A stretch of 64,000 nt of DNA from positions 52,543 to 116,542 of the forward strand of contig JAOARG010000067.1 in the NCBI GenBank assembly GCA_025210655.1, in the 5' to 3' direction. The position numbers and the translations under genes were made by a program. Below, in pieces: positions 26,268 through 34,545 of this stretch. The first letter of the stretch is position 1. Each line of letters starts with the position of its first letter. A model generated the notes under the pieces. That model was not told the DNA's origin. It did not search any database and worked only from the letters and a program-made list of their open reading frames with translations. This DNA comes from Bacillota bacterium. Its GTDB lineage: Bacteria > Bacillota > Clostridia > Peptostreptococcales > Acidaminobacteraceae.

Positions 26268-26520
26268 AACATTAATATTTTTAACTGAGATGGAAAACAG
26301 TAGTCTGGATTACCTGTGAAAAGAGAAAAACACCTTGGCTGTAAGTGTTTGATAGGCTCCATGATGAAGACTAGTTCCTGAGTTTCGGCTGATTAGTAGT
26401 TAAAGGTCGACGGATAGCCACGTTATGGTGTATGAGTTGGACTTATGGATAAATCCATAGTCAATTAGGGTGGAACCGCGATACCTCGTCCCTTTCCAGG
26501 GATGGGGTTTTTATATTTTT
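26268..26520 (+). promoter_or_regulatory. T-box leader of thrS (specifier ACT)
   Basis: The T-box sequence AGGGTGGAACCGCG is at 26467-26480, followed by a terminator hairpin (about 26483-26515) ending in T-runs. In stem I, GAAG-ACT-A at 26366-26373 lines up with GAAG-TTC-A of the pheS leader and GAAG-CGC-A of the argS leader, so ACT (Thr) at 26370-26372 is the likely specifier. Uncharged tRNA-Thr should allow read-through into thrS. Confidence 0.93.
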
Positions 26521-26544
26521 TGTTAAAAGAAGGAGGAAAGAACA

Positions 26545-28452
26545 ATGATTAAAATTACTTTGAAAGATGGTAGTGTAAAGGAATTTGAAAGTGGAGTATC
26601 TTTATACGATGTAGCTAAGGCTATTAGTGGAAGACTTGCTAAGGAAGCTGTAGTTGGAGAGGTGAACGGAGAAACTGTAGATATGTCACATGTTTTGACA
26701 GAGGATGCAGATGTTAATTTATATAAATTTGAAGACGAAGCTGGTGCAGATGCATTTAGACACACAAGTTCTCATATATTAGCTCAAGCTGTATTAAGAC
26801 TATTCCCAGGAACAAAATTAGCAATAGGACCATCAATAGACAATGGTTTCTATTATGATTTTGATTCAGAGCATGTGTTTACACCAGAAGATTTAGAAAA
26901 AATCGAAAAAGAGATGAAGGCAATCATCAAAGAAGATATCCAACTTGAGAGATTTGAACTTCCTAGAGAAGAAGCGATTAAACTTATGGAGGAAAGTAAT
27001 CAAGATTACAAGATAGAGCTTATCAACGATCTTCCAGAAGGAGAGGCAATCAGCTTCTATAGACAGGGTGATTTTGTTGATTTATGTAGAGGATGTCATG
27101 CAACTTCTACTAAGAAAATTAAGGCAATTAAACTTTTAAGTATTGCTGGTGCTTACTGGAAGGGTGATGAGAAGAACAAGATGCTTCAAAGAATCTACGG
27201 TACTTCATTCCCTAAGGCTAAGTTACTAGATGAGTACATTGAAAGATTAGAAGAAGCAAAGAAAAGAGATCATAGAAAACTTGGAAAAGAGCTTAAATTA
27301 TTTGCTTTACTTGAAGAGGGTCCAGGATTCCCATTCATGCTTCCAAATGGTATGACTCTTAAGAACTTACTTCTTGATTACTGGAGAGAAGTTCATAGAG
27401 AAGCTAAGTATGTAGAAATCGAAACTCCAATTATTCTTAACAGAAGCCTTTGGGAAACTTCAGGTCACTGGTACCACTACAAGGAAAATATGTATTCACT
27501 TAAGATAGACGAAGGAGATTATGCAATCAAGCCTATGAACTGTCCTGGTGGAATGCTAGCTTATAAAACTGAAATGAGATCATACAGAGACCTTCCTTTA
27601 AGAATGGGAGAAATCGGTAGAGTTCATAGACATGAGCTTTCAGGAGCTTTACATGGACTTATGAGAGTTAGAGCATTTACTCAAGATGATGCACATATCT
27701 TTATGTTACCAGAGCAAATCAAAGATGAAATCAAGGGTGTTGCTCAGTTAGTTGACAGAGTTTACAATGCATTTGGATTCAAATATCATGTAGAACTATC
27801 TACTAGACCAGAGAAATCTATGGGAACTGATGAAGAGTGGGAGTTAGCTGAATCTTCATTACAGGGAGCTCTTGAGGAGTTAGGAATAGATTACAGATTA
27901 AATGCTGGTGATGGAGCATTCTACGGACCTAAGATTGACTTCCACCTAGAAGATTGTTTAGGAAGAACATGGCAGTGTGGTACTATCCAGCTTGATATGC
28001 AGTTGCCACAAAGATTCGACCTTTCTTACACTGGTAAGGATGGGGAGAAGCATAAGCCAGTAGTAATCCATAGAGTTGTATATGGAAGTATTGAAAGATT
28101 CATGGGTATCCTTATTGAGCACTTCGCTGGAAGATTCCCAGTATGGTTAGCTCCAGTACAGGTTAAATTACTTCCAATTGCAGACAGACATAATGATTAT
28201 GTTAAAGAACTTGCTGAGAAGTTTGAAGCTCAAGGTATAAGAGTTGAGTATGACGACAGAAGTGAGAAGATTGGATACAAGATTAGAGAAGCACAGCTTC
28301 AAAAGGTTCCTTATATGCTAATCATAGGAGATCAAGAGATTGAAAGTGGAGATATCGCTGTTAGATCTAGAGACGCTGGTGAATTAGGTAAAATGAGCCA
28401 TGAAGACTTTGTTGCAAAAGTTCTTGGAGAAAATAAAGAAAGAATTTTATAA
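26545..28452 (+). CDS. thrS: Threonyl-tRNA synthetase
   Basis: ThrRS charges tRNA-Thr and edits mischarged serine. The 635-residue protein has an N-terminal TGS domain (1-60), the editing domain with HTSSHILAQAVLRLFPG near residue 72 and RGCHATSTKK near 182, and the class II core. Motif 2 lies around GRVHRHELSGALHGLMRVRAFTQ-type sequence near 357-380. Motif 3 is in HRVVYGSIERFMGILIE near 511, and a C-terminal anticodon-binding domain follows. AGGAGG precedes the ATG. Expression is set by the T-box leader. Confidence 0.97.
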   Translation: MIKITLKDGSVKEFESGVSLYDVAKAISGRLAKEAVVGEVNGETVDMSHVLTEDADVNLYKFEDEAGADAFRHTSSHILAQAVLRLFPGTKLAIGPSIDNGFYYDFDSEHVFTPEDLEKIEKEMKAIIKEDIQLERFELPREEAIKLMEESNQDYKIELINDLPEGEAISFYRQGDFVDLCRGCHATSTKKIKAIKLLSIAGAYWKGDEKNKMLQRIYGTSFPKAKLLDEYIERLEEAKKRDHRKLGKELKLFALLEEGPGFPFMLPNGMTLKNLLLDYWREVHREAKYVEIETPIILNRSLWETSGHWYHYKENMYSLKIDEGDYAIKPMNCPGGMLAYKTEMRSYRDLPLRMGEIGRVHRHELSGALHGLMRVRAFTQDDAHIFMLPEQIKDEIKGVAQLVDRVYNAFGFKYHVELSTRPEKSMGTDEEWELAESSLQGALEELGIDYRLNAGDGAFYGPKIDFHLEDCLGRTWQCGTIQLDMQLPQRFDLSYTGKDGEKHKPVVIHRVVYGSIERFMGILIEHFAGRFPVWLAPVQVKLLPIADRHNDYVKELAEKFEAQGIRVEYDDRSEKIGYKIREAQLQKVPYMLIIGDQEIESGDIAVRSRDAGELGKMSHEDFVAKVLGENKERIL

Positions 28453-28458
28453 AAACAG

Positions 28459-28487
28459 TTGACACCTGATAATATTGATGATAATAT
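28459..28487 (+). promoter_or_regulatory. Promoter of infC-rpmI-rplT
   Basis: TTGACA at 28459-28464, a 17-base spacer and TAATAT at 28482-28487, right after the thrS stop. Confidence 0.75.
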
Positions 28488-28489
28488 AG

Positions 28490-28640
28490 TTGGTGTTGAA
28501 AAACAAAGTAGAAAGCCGTTTCTCACCTTATAGCAGAGGCTACTAAGGTTAAATACAAGTAATTACTCAATATTTTGATAATATTGTTTTGTATATAATT
28601 GGCGGATTTCTATATCCGCCATTTTTTTATGTTTAGAAAA
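28490..28640 (+). promoter_or_regulatory. infC operon leader with attenuator (L20-leader type)
   Basis: About 150 bases of leader end in a strong terminator: GGCGGAT (28601-28607) pairs with ATCCGCC (28614-28620), followed by ATTTTTTTAT. A terminator inside a leader ahead of infC-rpmI-rplT matches the L20-mediated attenuation known in Firmicutes. The L20 binding structure itself was not resolved here, so that assignment is by position. Confidence 0.7.
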
Positions 28641-28681
28641 TGGAGTTCTATTGTTTAGTACAATTCGGGAGGTGCTTAAAT

Positions 28682-29188
28682 ATTAAGAAGCCAGAAATCA
28701 ATGAAATGATTAGAGACAGAGAAGTTCGTCTTATTGGAGATGACGGAAGTCAGTTAGGAATCGTTTCTGGAAAAGAAGCTTATATGAAAGCTCAAGAAAA
28801 GAAGATGGATTTAGTTAAGATTTCTCCAAATGCAAAGCCGCCAGTATGTAAGATAATGGATTACGGTAAGTACAAGTACGAAATGGCTAAGAGAGAAAAG
28901 GAAGCTAAGAAAAAGCAGAAGACTATAAGTGTTAAGGAAGTAAGACTTAGCCTTAATATAGAAGGTCATGATCTTACTACTAAAGCAAACAATGCAAAGA
29001 AATTCCTTAGTAAGGGTGACAAAGTAAAAGTTAGCCTTAGATTTAAGGGAAGACAGATTACTAATACTAAGCTTGGTAGGGATGTATTAGATAAATTTTA
29101 TAAGGTATTAGAAGAGGATGCTGTTATCGAGAAGAAACCTTTAATGGAAGGTAGAAGCATTATAATGATTTTAGCTCCTAAAAACTAA
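28682..29188 (+). CDS. infC: Translation initiation factor IF-3 (ATT start)
   Basis: IF-3 binds the 30S subunit, checks initiator tRNA pairing and prevents premature 50S joining. The protein (169 residues from the chosen start) has the N-domain NEMIRDREVRLIGDDGSQLG and the C-domain signature KEVRLSLNIEGHDL near residue 91. No ATG, GTG or TTG is correctly placed; a GGGAGGTGC site at 28668-28676 sits 5 bases before an in-frame ATT at 28682. An upstream ATG at 28640 would add 14 unrelated residues ahead of that site. IF-3 genes are known to use AUU for autoregulation, so ATT is the likely start. Confidence 0.93.
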   Translation: MKKPEINEMIRDREVRLIGDDGSQLGIVSGKEAYMKAQEKKMDLVKISPNAKPPVCKIMDYGKYKYEMAKREKEAKKKQKTISVKEVRLSLNIEGHDLTTKANNAKKFLSKGDKVKVSLRFKGRQITNTKLGRDVLDKFYKVLEEDAVIEKKPLMEGRSIIMILAPKN

Positions 29189-29223
29189 TATTTATAGCTT
29201 ATTTGTGAAGGGAGGATACAATT

Positions 29224-29421
29224 ATGCCAAAGATGAAAACTCATAGAGGTGCTGCTAAGAGAGTTAAATTAACTGGAAAAGGTAAATTAAAGAGAAATTT
29301 CGCTTTTACTAGTCATATACTTACTAAGAAGTCAGCTAAGAGAAAAAGAAACTTACGTAAGGCTACTCTTGTAAGCAAGGGTGACATGAAGAGAGTAAGA
29401 AAATTATTACCATATTTATAA
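29224..29421 (+). CDS. rpmI: 50S ribosomal protein L35
   Basis: A 65-residue basic protein of the large subunit. [20 protein letters not shown] at the N-terminus and [20 protein letters not shown] are family hallmarks. It has a GGGAGG site upstream and lies between infC and rplT, the conserved operon order. Confidence 0.98.
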   Translation: MPKMKTHRGAAKRVKLTGKGKLKRNFAFTSHILTKKSAKRKRNLRKATLVSKGDMKRVRKLLPYL

Positions 29422-29451
29422 ATATTAATCGGAAAAAGGAGGGTGAATTAA

Positions 29452-29808
29452 ATGCCTAGAGTTAAAGGTGGAGTAAACGCCAAGAAGAAGCATAAAAAAG
29501 TATTGAAATTAGCTAAAGGATTCTACGGAATGAAAAGTAAGATTTTCAGATGTGCTAATCCTGCAGTAATGAGATCTTTAAGATCTGCATATATCGGTAG
29601 AAAGCTTAGAAAGAGAGATTTCAGAAAGCTTTGGATCGCAAGAATCAACGCAGCTACAAGAATCAATGGATTAAGCTACAGCAAGTTCATGTACGGACTA
29701 AAGTTAGCTGATATCAACATCAACAGAAAGATGTTATCAGAAATGGCTATCCATGACGCAGAAGGTTTCGCTCAATTAGTTGAGGTTGCTAAGTCAAAAT
29801 TATCTTAA
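29452..29808 (+). CDS. rplT: 50S ribosomal protein L20
   Basis: A 118-residue basic protein that binds 23S rRNA early in assembly and can repress its own operon through the leader. It has the family sequence [20 protein letters not shown] at the N-terminus and [20 protein letters not shown] near residue 61. AAAGGAGGGTGAA precedes the ATG. A terminator follows. Confidence 0.98.
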   Translation: MPRVKGGVNAKKKHKKVLKLAKGFYGMKSKIFRCANPAVMRSLRSAYIGRKLRKRDFRKLWIARINAATRINGLSYSKFMYGLKLADININRKMLSEMAIHDAEGFAQLVEVAKSKLS

Positions 29809-29822
29809 TTGAATAAAAAACG

Positions 29823-29853
29823 GAGTATGTCCTTTGGACATGCTCTTTTTTTA
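29823..29853 (+). terminator. Terminator of infC-rpmI-rplT
   Basis: GAGTATGTCC pairs with GGACATGCTC (one G-T pair) around TTT, followed by seven T. Confidence 0.9.
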
Positions 29854-29883
29854 TTGGGTAGTTTGTTTGATAAATCAAACGGT

Positions 29884-30173
29884 GGTTGGGAAGGGGAATA
29901 GGGGAATCGCATTTGACTTCGTTATGCTAGGGGAATCAATCTTGTGAACAAGATTTAGATGAAAAGGAAGGGCAAGAGCTAAGGTCATACATGAAAGATC
30001 TAAAAATCAAGTGAATCCTTCCGTATAGATTTGACTGCAGATAGATTTACTTTATCAGTATGCTAAAATGGTTTGAAGGTTTCCCTCTTCCCCTAAGCTT
30101 TGTAAACAAAGCTGATTCCCCCAGCACAAGCAAAGCTCTGTGGGATTCACCTTTTTCCCCTTCATTCCCAACC
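29884..30173. repeat. Palindromic intergenic repeat, family 1, copy C (long form)
   Basis: Outer inverted ends are GGTTGGGAA (29884) and TTCCCAACC with a small variation near 30165-30173. Inside are GGGGAATCGCAT and a TATGCTAGGGGAATCA box on the left, and GCTGATTCCCCCAGCAC with TGTGGGATTCAC on the right. Small hairpins AATCTTG-TGAA-CAAGATT and AGCTTTG-TAAA-CAAAGCT differ in arm sequence but stay paired. The centre holds the 57-base module in reverse orientation to copy A (30009-30064). It fills the rplT-trkH gap and has no coding capacity. Confidence 0.75.
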
Positions 30174-30258
30174 AGCACTTGCCCTAGCAAGTACACCACC
30201 ATTTCTGCCAATAGCAGAAATACACCACCCGCAAATACTTTAAAACTGAAGAAAATGA

Positions 30259-30267
30259 TGGTATAAT
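30259..30267 (+). promoter_or_regulatory. Extended -10 promoter element upstream of the potassium uptake genes
   Basis: TGGTATAAT at 30259-30267 is an extended -10, about 60 bases before the trkH-type gene. No strong -35 is seen. Confidence 0.5.
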
Positions 30268-30325
30268 AATATGATGCAGCGCAAAGAAAATAGGACTTTC
30301 TAGCTATTACATAAGAAATACAGAG

Positions 30326-31690
30326 GTGATTAAAATAGATAATAAATTGAGCTATCAGGAAAAGAAACTTGAACCAGCTCAGATACTGGTGCTTGGATTT
30401 GGAGCAGTAATATTACTTGGAGCTATTCTGCTTAATCTTCCAATAGCAACTGTATCGGGAAAGAGTGTTGGTTTTATAAATTCTTTATTCACTTCCACTT
30501 CGGCTGTTTGTGTAACAGGACTTGTGGTTGTAGATACGGGAACATATTGGTCTATGTTTGGACAACTTATAATTATGCTTCTAATTCAGATAGGAGGCCT
30601 TGGTATTATGACTATGGCGACTCTTATCACATTTATTGCCGGTAGGCGTATATCCCTTAGAAGTAGAATAATTATGTCCGAGGCACTTAACCACATAACT
30701 ATATCTGGGGTAGTTCGTCTTACAAAACACGTACTTGTTACTACTTTCTTAATCGAGAGTATTGGTGCAATGATATTATCGACCAAATTCATACCTATAT
30801 ATGGAACTAAAAAAGGAATATTTTTTGCAATATTCCACTCTATCTCAGCATTTTGTAATGCGGGATTTGATCTTATAGGTAATGGACAGAGTCTTACTGG
30901 ATTTATAGGTGATCCAACAATAAACTTTACTATAATGGGTCTTATAATAATCGGAGGATTAGGATTTGCTGTAATTACTGAAATAGTATCTGTGAGAAAG
31001 TTCAAAAAGTTATCTCTTCATTCAAAGGTGGTACTTTCTGTAACAGGTATACTAATTTTAAGTGGCTTTATAATCTTTTTCCTAATAGAATCATTTAATA
31101 GTGGAACACTTGGAGAGTTAACACTTAAAGAAAAGTTTTTCGGAGCTTTATTCCAGTCGGTAACAACCAGAACTGCTGGATTTAATACAATGGACCTCGG
31201 GTCTATGAATCAGTCCTCTAAATTTATTACAATTGTATATATGTTCATAGGGGGATCTCCGGGATCGACTGCTGGTGGTATTAAAACTACTACATTTGCC
31301 CTTGTTATTTTAACAATAATTTCTGTTATTAGGGGAAGGGACGATGTTGAGTTCTTTAAAAGAAGAATAAATAGAAATAATATAAATAGAGCACTTGCTG
31401 TACTAAGTATAGGACTTGCCATAGTAATTTTTATAACTACAATACTTTGTATTACAGAAGTAGGGAAAGATTTCTTAGATTTACTATTTGAGTCAGCTTC
31501 GGCTTTTGGTACTGTAGGATTATCACTTGGAATAACTTCTGAACTTTCACTTATTGGAAAGATAATAATATCAATGACAATGTTTGCTGGAAGGGTTGGA
31601 CCGATGACTATAGTATTTGCCTTATCTAGAAAACAAAAAAGCACACATGCTCTTATCAGATACCCAGAAGATAGGGTTATGGTAGGGTAA
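30326..31690 (+). CDS. Ktr/Trk potassium uptake membrane subunit
   Basis: A 454-residue integral membrane protein of the KtrB/TrkH family, which forms the K+ path gated by the RCK protein encoded next to it. The first selectivity-filter repeat is STSAVCVTGLVVVDTG (~55-70); later ones lie in SAFCNAGFDLIG (~175), TTRTAGFNTMD (~280) and SAFGTVGLSLG (~390). These P-loop glycines mark the four-fold pseudo-repeat. The start is uncertain: the GTG at 30326 lies inside the AGAGGTGA sequence that should be the ribosome site, and the codon at ideal spacing is ATA (30335). The next normal start is a TTG at 30347. Confidence 0.93.
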   Translation: MIKIDNKLSYQEKKLEPAQILVLGFGAVILLGAILLNLPIATVSGKSVGFINSLFTSTSAVCVTGLVVVDTGTYWSMFGQLIIMLLIQIGGLGIMTMATLITFIAGRRISLRSRIIMSEALNHITISGVVRLTKHVLVTTFLIESIGAMILSTKFIPIYGTKKGIFFAIFHSISAFCNAGFDLIGNGQSLTGFIGDPTINFTIMGLIIIGGLGFAVITEIVSVRKFKKLSLHSKVVLSVTGILILSGFIIFFLIESFNSGTLGELTLKEKFFGALFQSVTTRTAGFNTMDLGSMNQSSKFITIVYMFIGGSPGSTAGGIKTTTFALVILTIISVIRGRDDVEFFKRRINRNNINRALAVLSIGLAIVIFITTILCITEVGKDFLDLLFESASAFGTVGLSLGITSELSLIGKIIISMTMFAGRVGPMTIVFALSRKQKSTHALIRYPEDRVMVG

Positions 31691-31704
31691 GGAGGAGAAT
31701 AATA

Positions 31705-32358
31705 ATGAAGAAAAAACAATTTGTTGTTATTGGATGCGGTCGTTTTGGAACTAGCGTCGCTACACAACTTTATGATATGGGATTTGAAGTAATGGCAGTT
31801 GATAAGAGTGAGGAGACTATTCAAAACCTTGCTGATAAGGTTACCTATGCAGTGCAGGCTGATGCTATTGATGAAAATTCATTGAGTGCAATAGGAATAA
31901 GAAACTTTGATGTTGCAGTAATTACTATTGGAGCCGATATTCAATCATCTATACTTGTTACCCTTATGGTAAAAGAGCTTGGAGTAAAAACTGTTGTAGC
32001 AAAAGCTCAAAATGAACTTCATGGTAAGGTTTTATATAGAATTGGTGCTGATAGGGTAGTATTCCCAGAAAGAGAAATGGGTATTAGAATAGCTAAAAAC
32101 CTTGTTTCGGATAATATTCTTGAGTATATCCAGTTAGCCCCTGATTACAGTATCATGGAGGTTAAGGCTTTAGATCCATGGATTGGAAAGAATCTGATGG
32201 AAATTGATATGAGATCTAAATATGGAATAAATGTAATGGCTATAAAACACAATGATGATATAAATATTGCGGTTATGGCAACTGATATAATAAAAGAAAA
32301 TGATGTTCTAGTTGTAATAGGACACAATGATGACCTGAATAGACTGGAAGAAAAGTAG
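31705..32358 (+). CDS. Ktr/Trk potassium uptake regulatory subunit
   Basis: The cytoplasmic RCK partner of the preceding channel-like protein, 217 residues. It has an N-terminal Rossmann nucleotide-binding domain (VVIGCGRFGTSVATQL, then the acidic VDKSEE end of strand 2, then YAVQADAID) and a C-terminal RCK_C domain (ALDPWIGKNLMEIDMR onward). The size matches KtrA rather than the double-length TrkA of proteobacteria. ATP/ADP or c-di-AMP control is known for the family; nothing in the sequence decides which applies. AAGGAGGAG precedes the ATG. Confidence 0.94.
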   Translation: MKKKQFVVIGCGRFGTSVATQLYDMGFEVMAVDKSEETIQNLADKVTYAVQADAIDENSLSAIGIRNFDVAVITIGADIQSSILVTLMVKELGVKTVVAKAQNELHGKVLYRIGADRVVFPEREMGIRIAKNLVSDNILEYIQLAPDYSIMEVKALDPWIGKNLMEIDMRSKYGINVMAIKHNDDINIAVMATDIIKENDVLVVIGHNDDLNRLEEK

Positions 32359-32367
32359 GAGATAGAA

Positions 32368-33156
32368 TTGATTAAATATTTGAATTCAAAATCCAATGAC
32401 AACATTAAACTTTTAAAATCCCTTTTTAAGAAGAAATATAGGGATAAGATGGGCTTATATGTTGTTGAGGGAAGACGTATAATTGAGCACGGATTTGAAA
32501 ATGAAATAGAGTTCCATAGTGTATTTTTCAGTGAAGATTCAGTTTATGTAGATGGCAATGAGAAACTAATTGAACTCCTAGAAAGTGTAGATTTGCCTGT
32601 TTACAAGCTTGAAAGTGAACTGTTTAAGAGCATGGCTGATACTGAAAATTCCCAAGGATTTATGGCTATAGTTAAGAAAAGGGAATATAATTTTGATAAG
32701 GAGTATCATAAGAGTATTTTGTTTATAGACAGGGTTCAGGATCCAGGTAATCTAGGGACTATTATTAGAACTGCTGATTCTGCAGGTGTAGATCTTATAG
32801 TATATAATAAGGGTACAGTAGATCCTTTTAATAGCAAAACTGTTAGATCTGCTATGGGCTCAATATATTATATGCCTATGATTAAAATTGATGATAATAT
32901 AGAATTTTTCACTGAATTAAAGGATGCTGCTTATAAAGTAGTTACAACATCCCTTGATACTAACTCTTATTATAGTGATGTAGACTATGGTGAAAAATAT
33001 GCTATAGTAGTTGGCAATGAAGGTCAGGGAGTATCTGATGAAATAATGGATATTTCCGATGTGAAGGTTAAGATTCCTATTTACGGAAAGGCTGAGTCTT
33101 TAAATGTTGCTATTGCTACGGCACTTATGCTTTATGAGGCAAAAAAATCTTGTTAA
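32368..33156 (+). CDS. TrmH/SpoU-family rRNA 2'-O-methyltransferase
   Basis: A 262-residue RNA methyltransferase with a trefoil-knot SPOUT fold. The N-terminal substrate-binding domain includes YVVEGRRIIEHG near residue 30. The SPOUT motifs are DRVQDPGNLGTIIRTADSAG (~122-141), VVGNEGQGVSDE (~214-225) and IPIYGKAESLNVAIATALMLYE at the end. The order fits the RlmB/YsgA-like group that precedes pheS in many Firmicutes. The start is a TTG at 32368 behind TAGGAGATAGAA. Confidence 0.9.
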   Translation: MIKYLNSKSNDNIKLLKSLFKKKYRDKMGLYVVEGRRIIEHGFENEIEFHSVFFSEDSVYVDGNEKLIELLESVDLPVYKLESELFKSMADTENSQGFMAIVKKREYNFDKEYHKSILFIDRVQDPGNLGTIIRTADSAGVDLIVYNKGTVDPFNSKTVRSAMGSIYYMPMIKIDDNIEFFTELKDAAYKVVTTSLDTNSYYSDVDYGEKYAIVVGNEGQGVSDEIMDISDVKVKIPIYGKAESLNVAIATALMLYEAKKSC

Positions 33157-33178
33157 GGGTATGACTCTGTGCTATAAT
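33150..33178 (+). promoter_or_regulatory. Promoter of pheST
   Basis: TTGTTA at 33150-33155 (overlapping the previous stop), a 17-base spacer and TATAAT at 33173-33178. Confidence 0.7.
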
Positions 33179-33184
33179 TACTGG

Positions 33185-33445
33185 AGATACTTTAAAAGTA
33201 TAAATGTTATGATTAGGAAAAGTAACATATGAAAGCCATCAAGAGAATGGATGTAATAGCTGAAAGCGTCCTTGGTAAATTTATATGTGAAGTTCACCTA
33301 TGAACAGTTATCCTGAAAAAAATGTAGGGATATACCGGATTGTTCCGTTAAAGACTTTACAAGTGATTCGAAAGAATAATTTGGGTGGTACCGCGGAGTA
33401 TAATATTACCTTCGTCCCTTTTTGGGACGGAGGTTTTTTTATTAT
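33185..33445 (+). promoter_or_regulatory. T-box leader of pheST (specifier TTC)
   Basis: The T-box GGGTGGTACCGCGG lies at 33383-33396, with a terminator (ACCTTCGTCCC pairing with GGGACGGAGGT, then seven T) at 33408-33440. TTC at 33293-33295 sits in GTGAAG-TTC-ACCTATGAA, the same context as CGC in the argS leader, and is the expected Phe specifier. Confidence 0.94.
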
Positions 33446-33509
33446 TATATTGAATTTGAAAATATCAATTATTTGAGAAATCTCAAATTAAATAGAAGGG
33501 AGAAAAGCA

Positions 33510-34529
33510 ATGAAGGATAAACTACAAAGTTTACTTAGTAATGTAACTTCTGAGATTAAAGGTTCTCAGGCAGTAAAAGACCTTGAAGATATTAGGGTTA
33601 AATACCTTGGAAAAAAAGGTGAAATCACATCTATACTAAAGGGTATGAAGGATCTTTCTAATGAAGAAAGACCAAAGGTTGGAAAGATAGTTAATGAGGT
33701 TAGAGCTGAAATAGAGCAGCTTCTTGCGGATACTAGAAAAGCTAGGGAAGAAGAAGAACTTAACCTAAGACTTAAAAAGGAAAAAATTGATGTAACTCTT
33801 CCAGGTGGAGAAACAAAATTAGGACACAAGCATCCTTTATTAGGGGTTATTGATGAAATCAGAGATATCTTTGTAAGTATGGGATATAAGGTTGTTGATG
33901 GACCGGAAATAGAAACAGTATACAACAACTTTGATGCTTTAAACGCTCCGATTGATCACCCATCTAGGGGTACATCGGATACTTTCTATATTACAGATGA
34001 TCTTCTTCTTAGAACTCAGACTTCACCTGTTCAGGTAAGATCTATGAAGAAAATGGAGCCACCAATTAAAATCGTAACTACTGGTAGATGTTTTAGATTT
34101 GATGAATTAGATGCTACTCATTCACCAATGTTCCACCAAATGGAGGGACTTGTAGTAGGTGAAGGTATAACAATGGCAGACCTTAAGGGTGCTCTTGATA
34201 TGTTTGTTAAGAGATTCTTTGGATCACATATCAAAACTAAGTTCAGACCTCACCATTTCCCATTTACTGAGCCAAGTGGTGAAGTAGATGTTACTTGTTT
34301 CAAGTGTGGAGGAAAAGGCTGTAGAATGTGTAAAGGTAGTGGTTGGATAGAGATACTAGGTTGTGGTATGGTTCATCCAAACGTACTTGAGGAATGTGGT
34401 ATTGATTCTGAAAAATACAGTGGTTTTGCCTTCGGTATGGGACTTGATAGAATTACTATGCTTAAGTATGAAATAGAGGATATCAGACTATTATTTGAAA
34501 ATGATATGAGATTTATAGATCAGTTCTAA
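33510..34529 (+). CDS. pheS: Phenylalanyl-tRNA synthetase alpha subunit
   Basis: The catalytic subunit of the alpha2-beta2 enzyme, 339 residues. After an N-terminal coiled coil (1-85) come motif 2 GRCFRFDELDATHSPMFHQM (~192-211) and motif 3 FAFGMGLDRITMLKYEIED near 310. A Cys cluster CFKCGGKGCRMCKGSGW (~260-276) precedes the conserved ILGCGMVHPNVL, as in many bacterial PheS. AGGGAG precedes the ATG. It is 16 bases before pheT and under T-box control. Confidence 0.97.
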   Translation: MKDKLQSLLSNVTSEIKGSQAVKDLEDIRVKYLGKKGEITSILKGMKDLSNEERPKVGKIVNEVRAEIEQLLADTRKAREEEELNLRLKKEKIDVTLPGGETKLGHKHPLLGVIDEIRDIFVSMGYKVVDGPEIETVYNNFDALNAPIDHPSRGTSDTFYITDDLLLRTQTSPVQVRSMKKMEPPIKIVTTGRCFRFDELDATHSPMFHQMEGLVVGEGITMADLKGALDMFVKRFFGSHIKTKFRPHHFPFTEPSGEVDVTCFKCGGKGCRMCKGSGWIEILGCGMVHPNVLEECGIDSEKYSGFAFGMGLDRITMLKYEIEDIRLLFENDMRFIDQF

Positions 34530-34545
34530 TTGAAGGAGGAATAAC

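Noticed and set aside
31210..31824. A 204-codon minus-strand frame under the potassium uptake genes
   Set aside because: It is the shadow of a conserved membrane protein; its hydrophobic composition mirrors the plus-strand codons.
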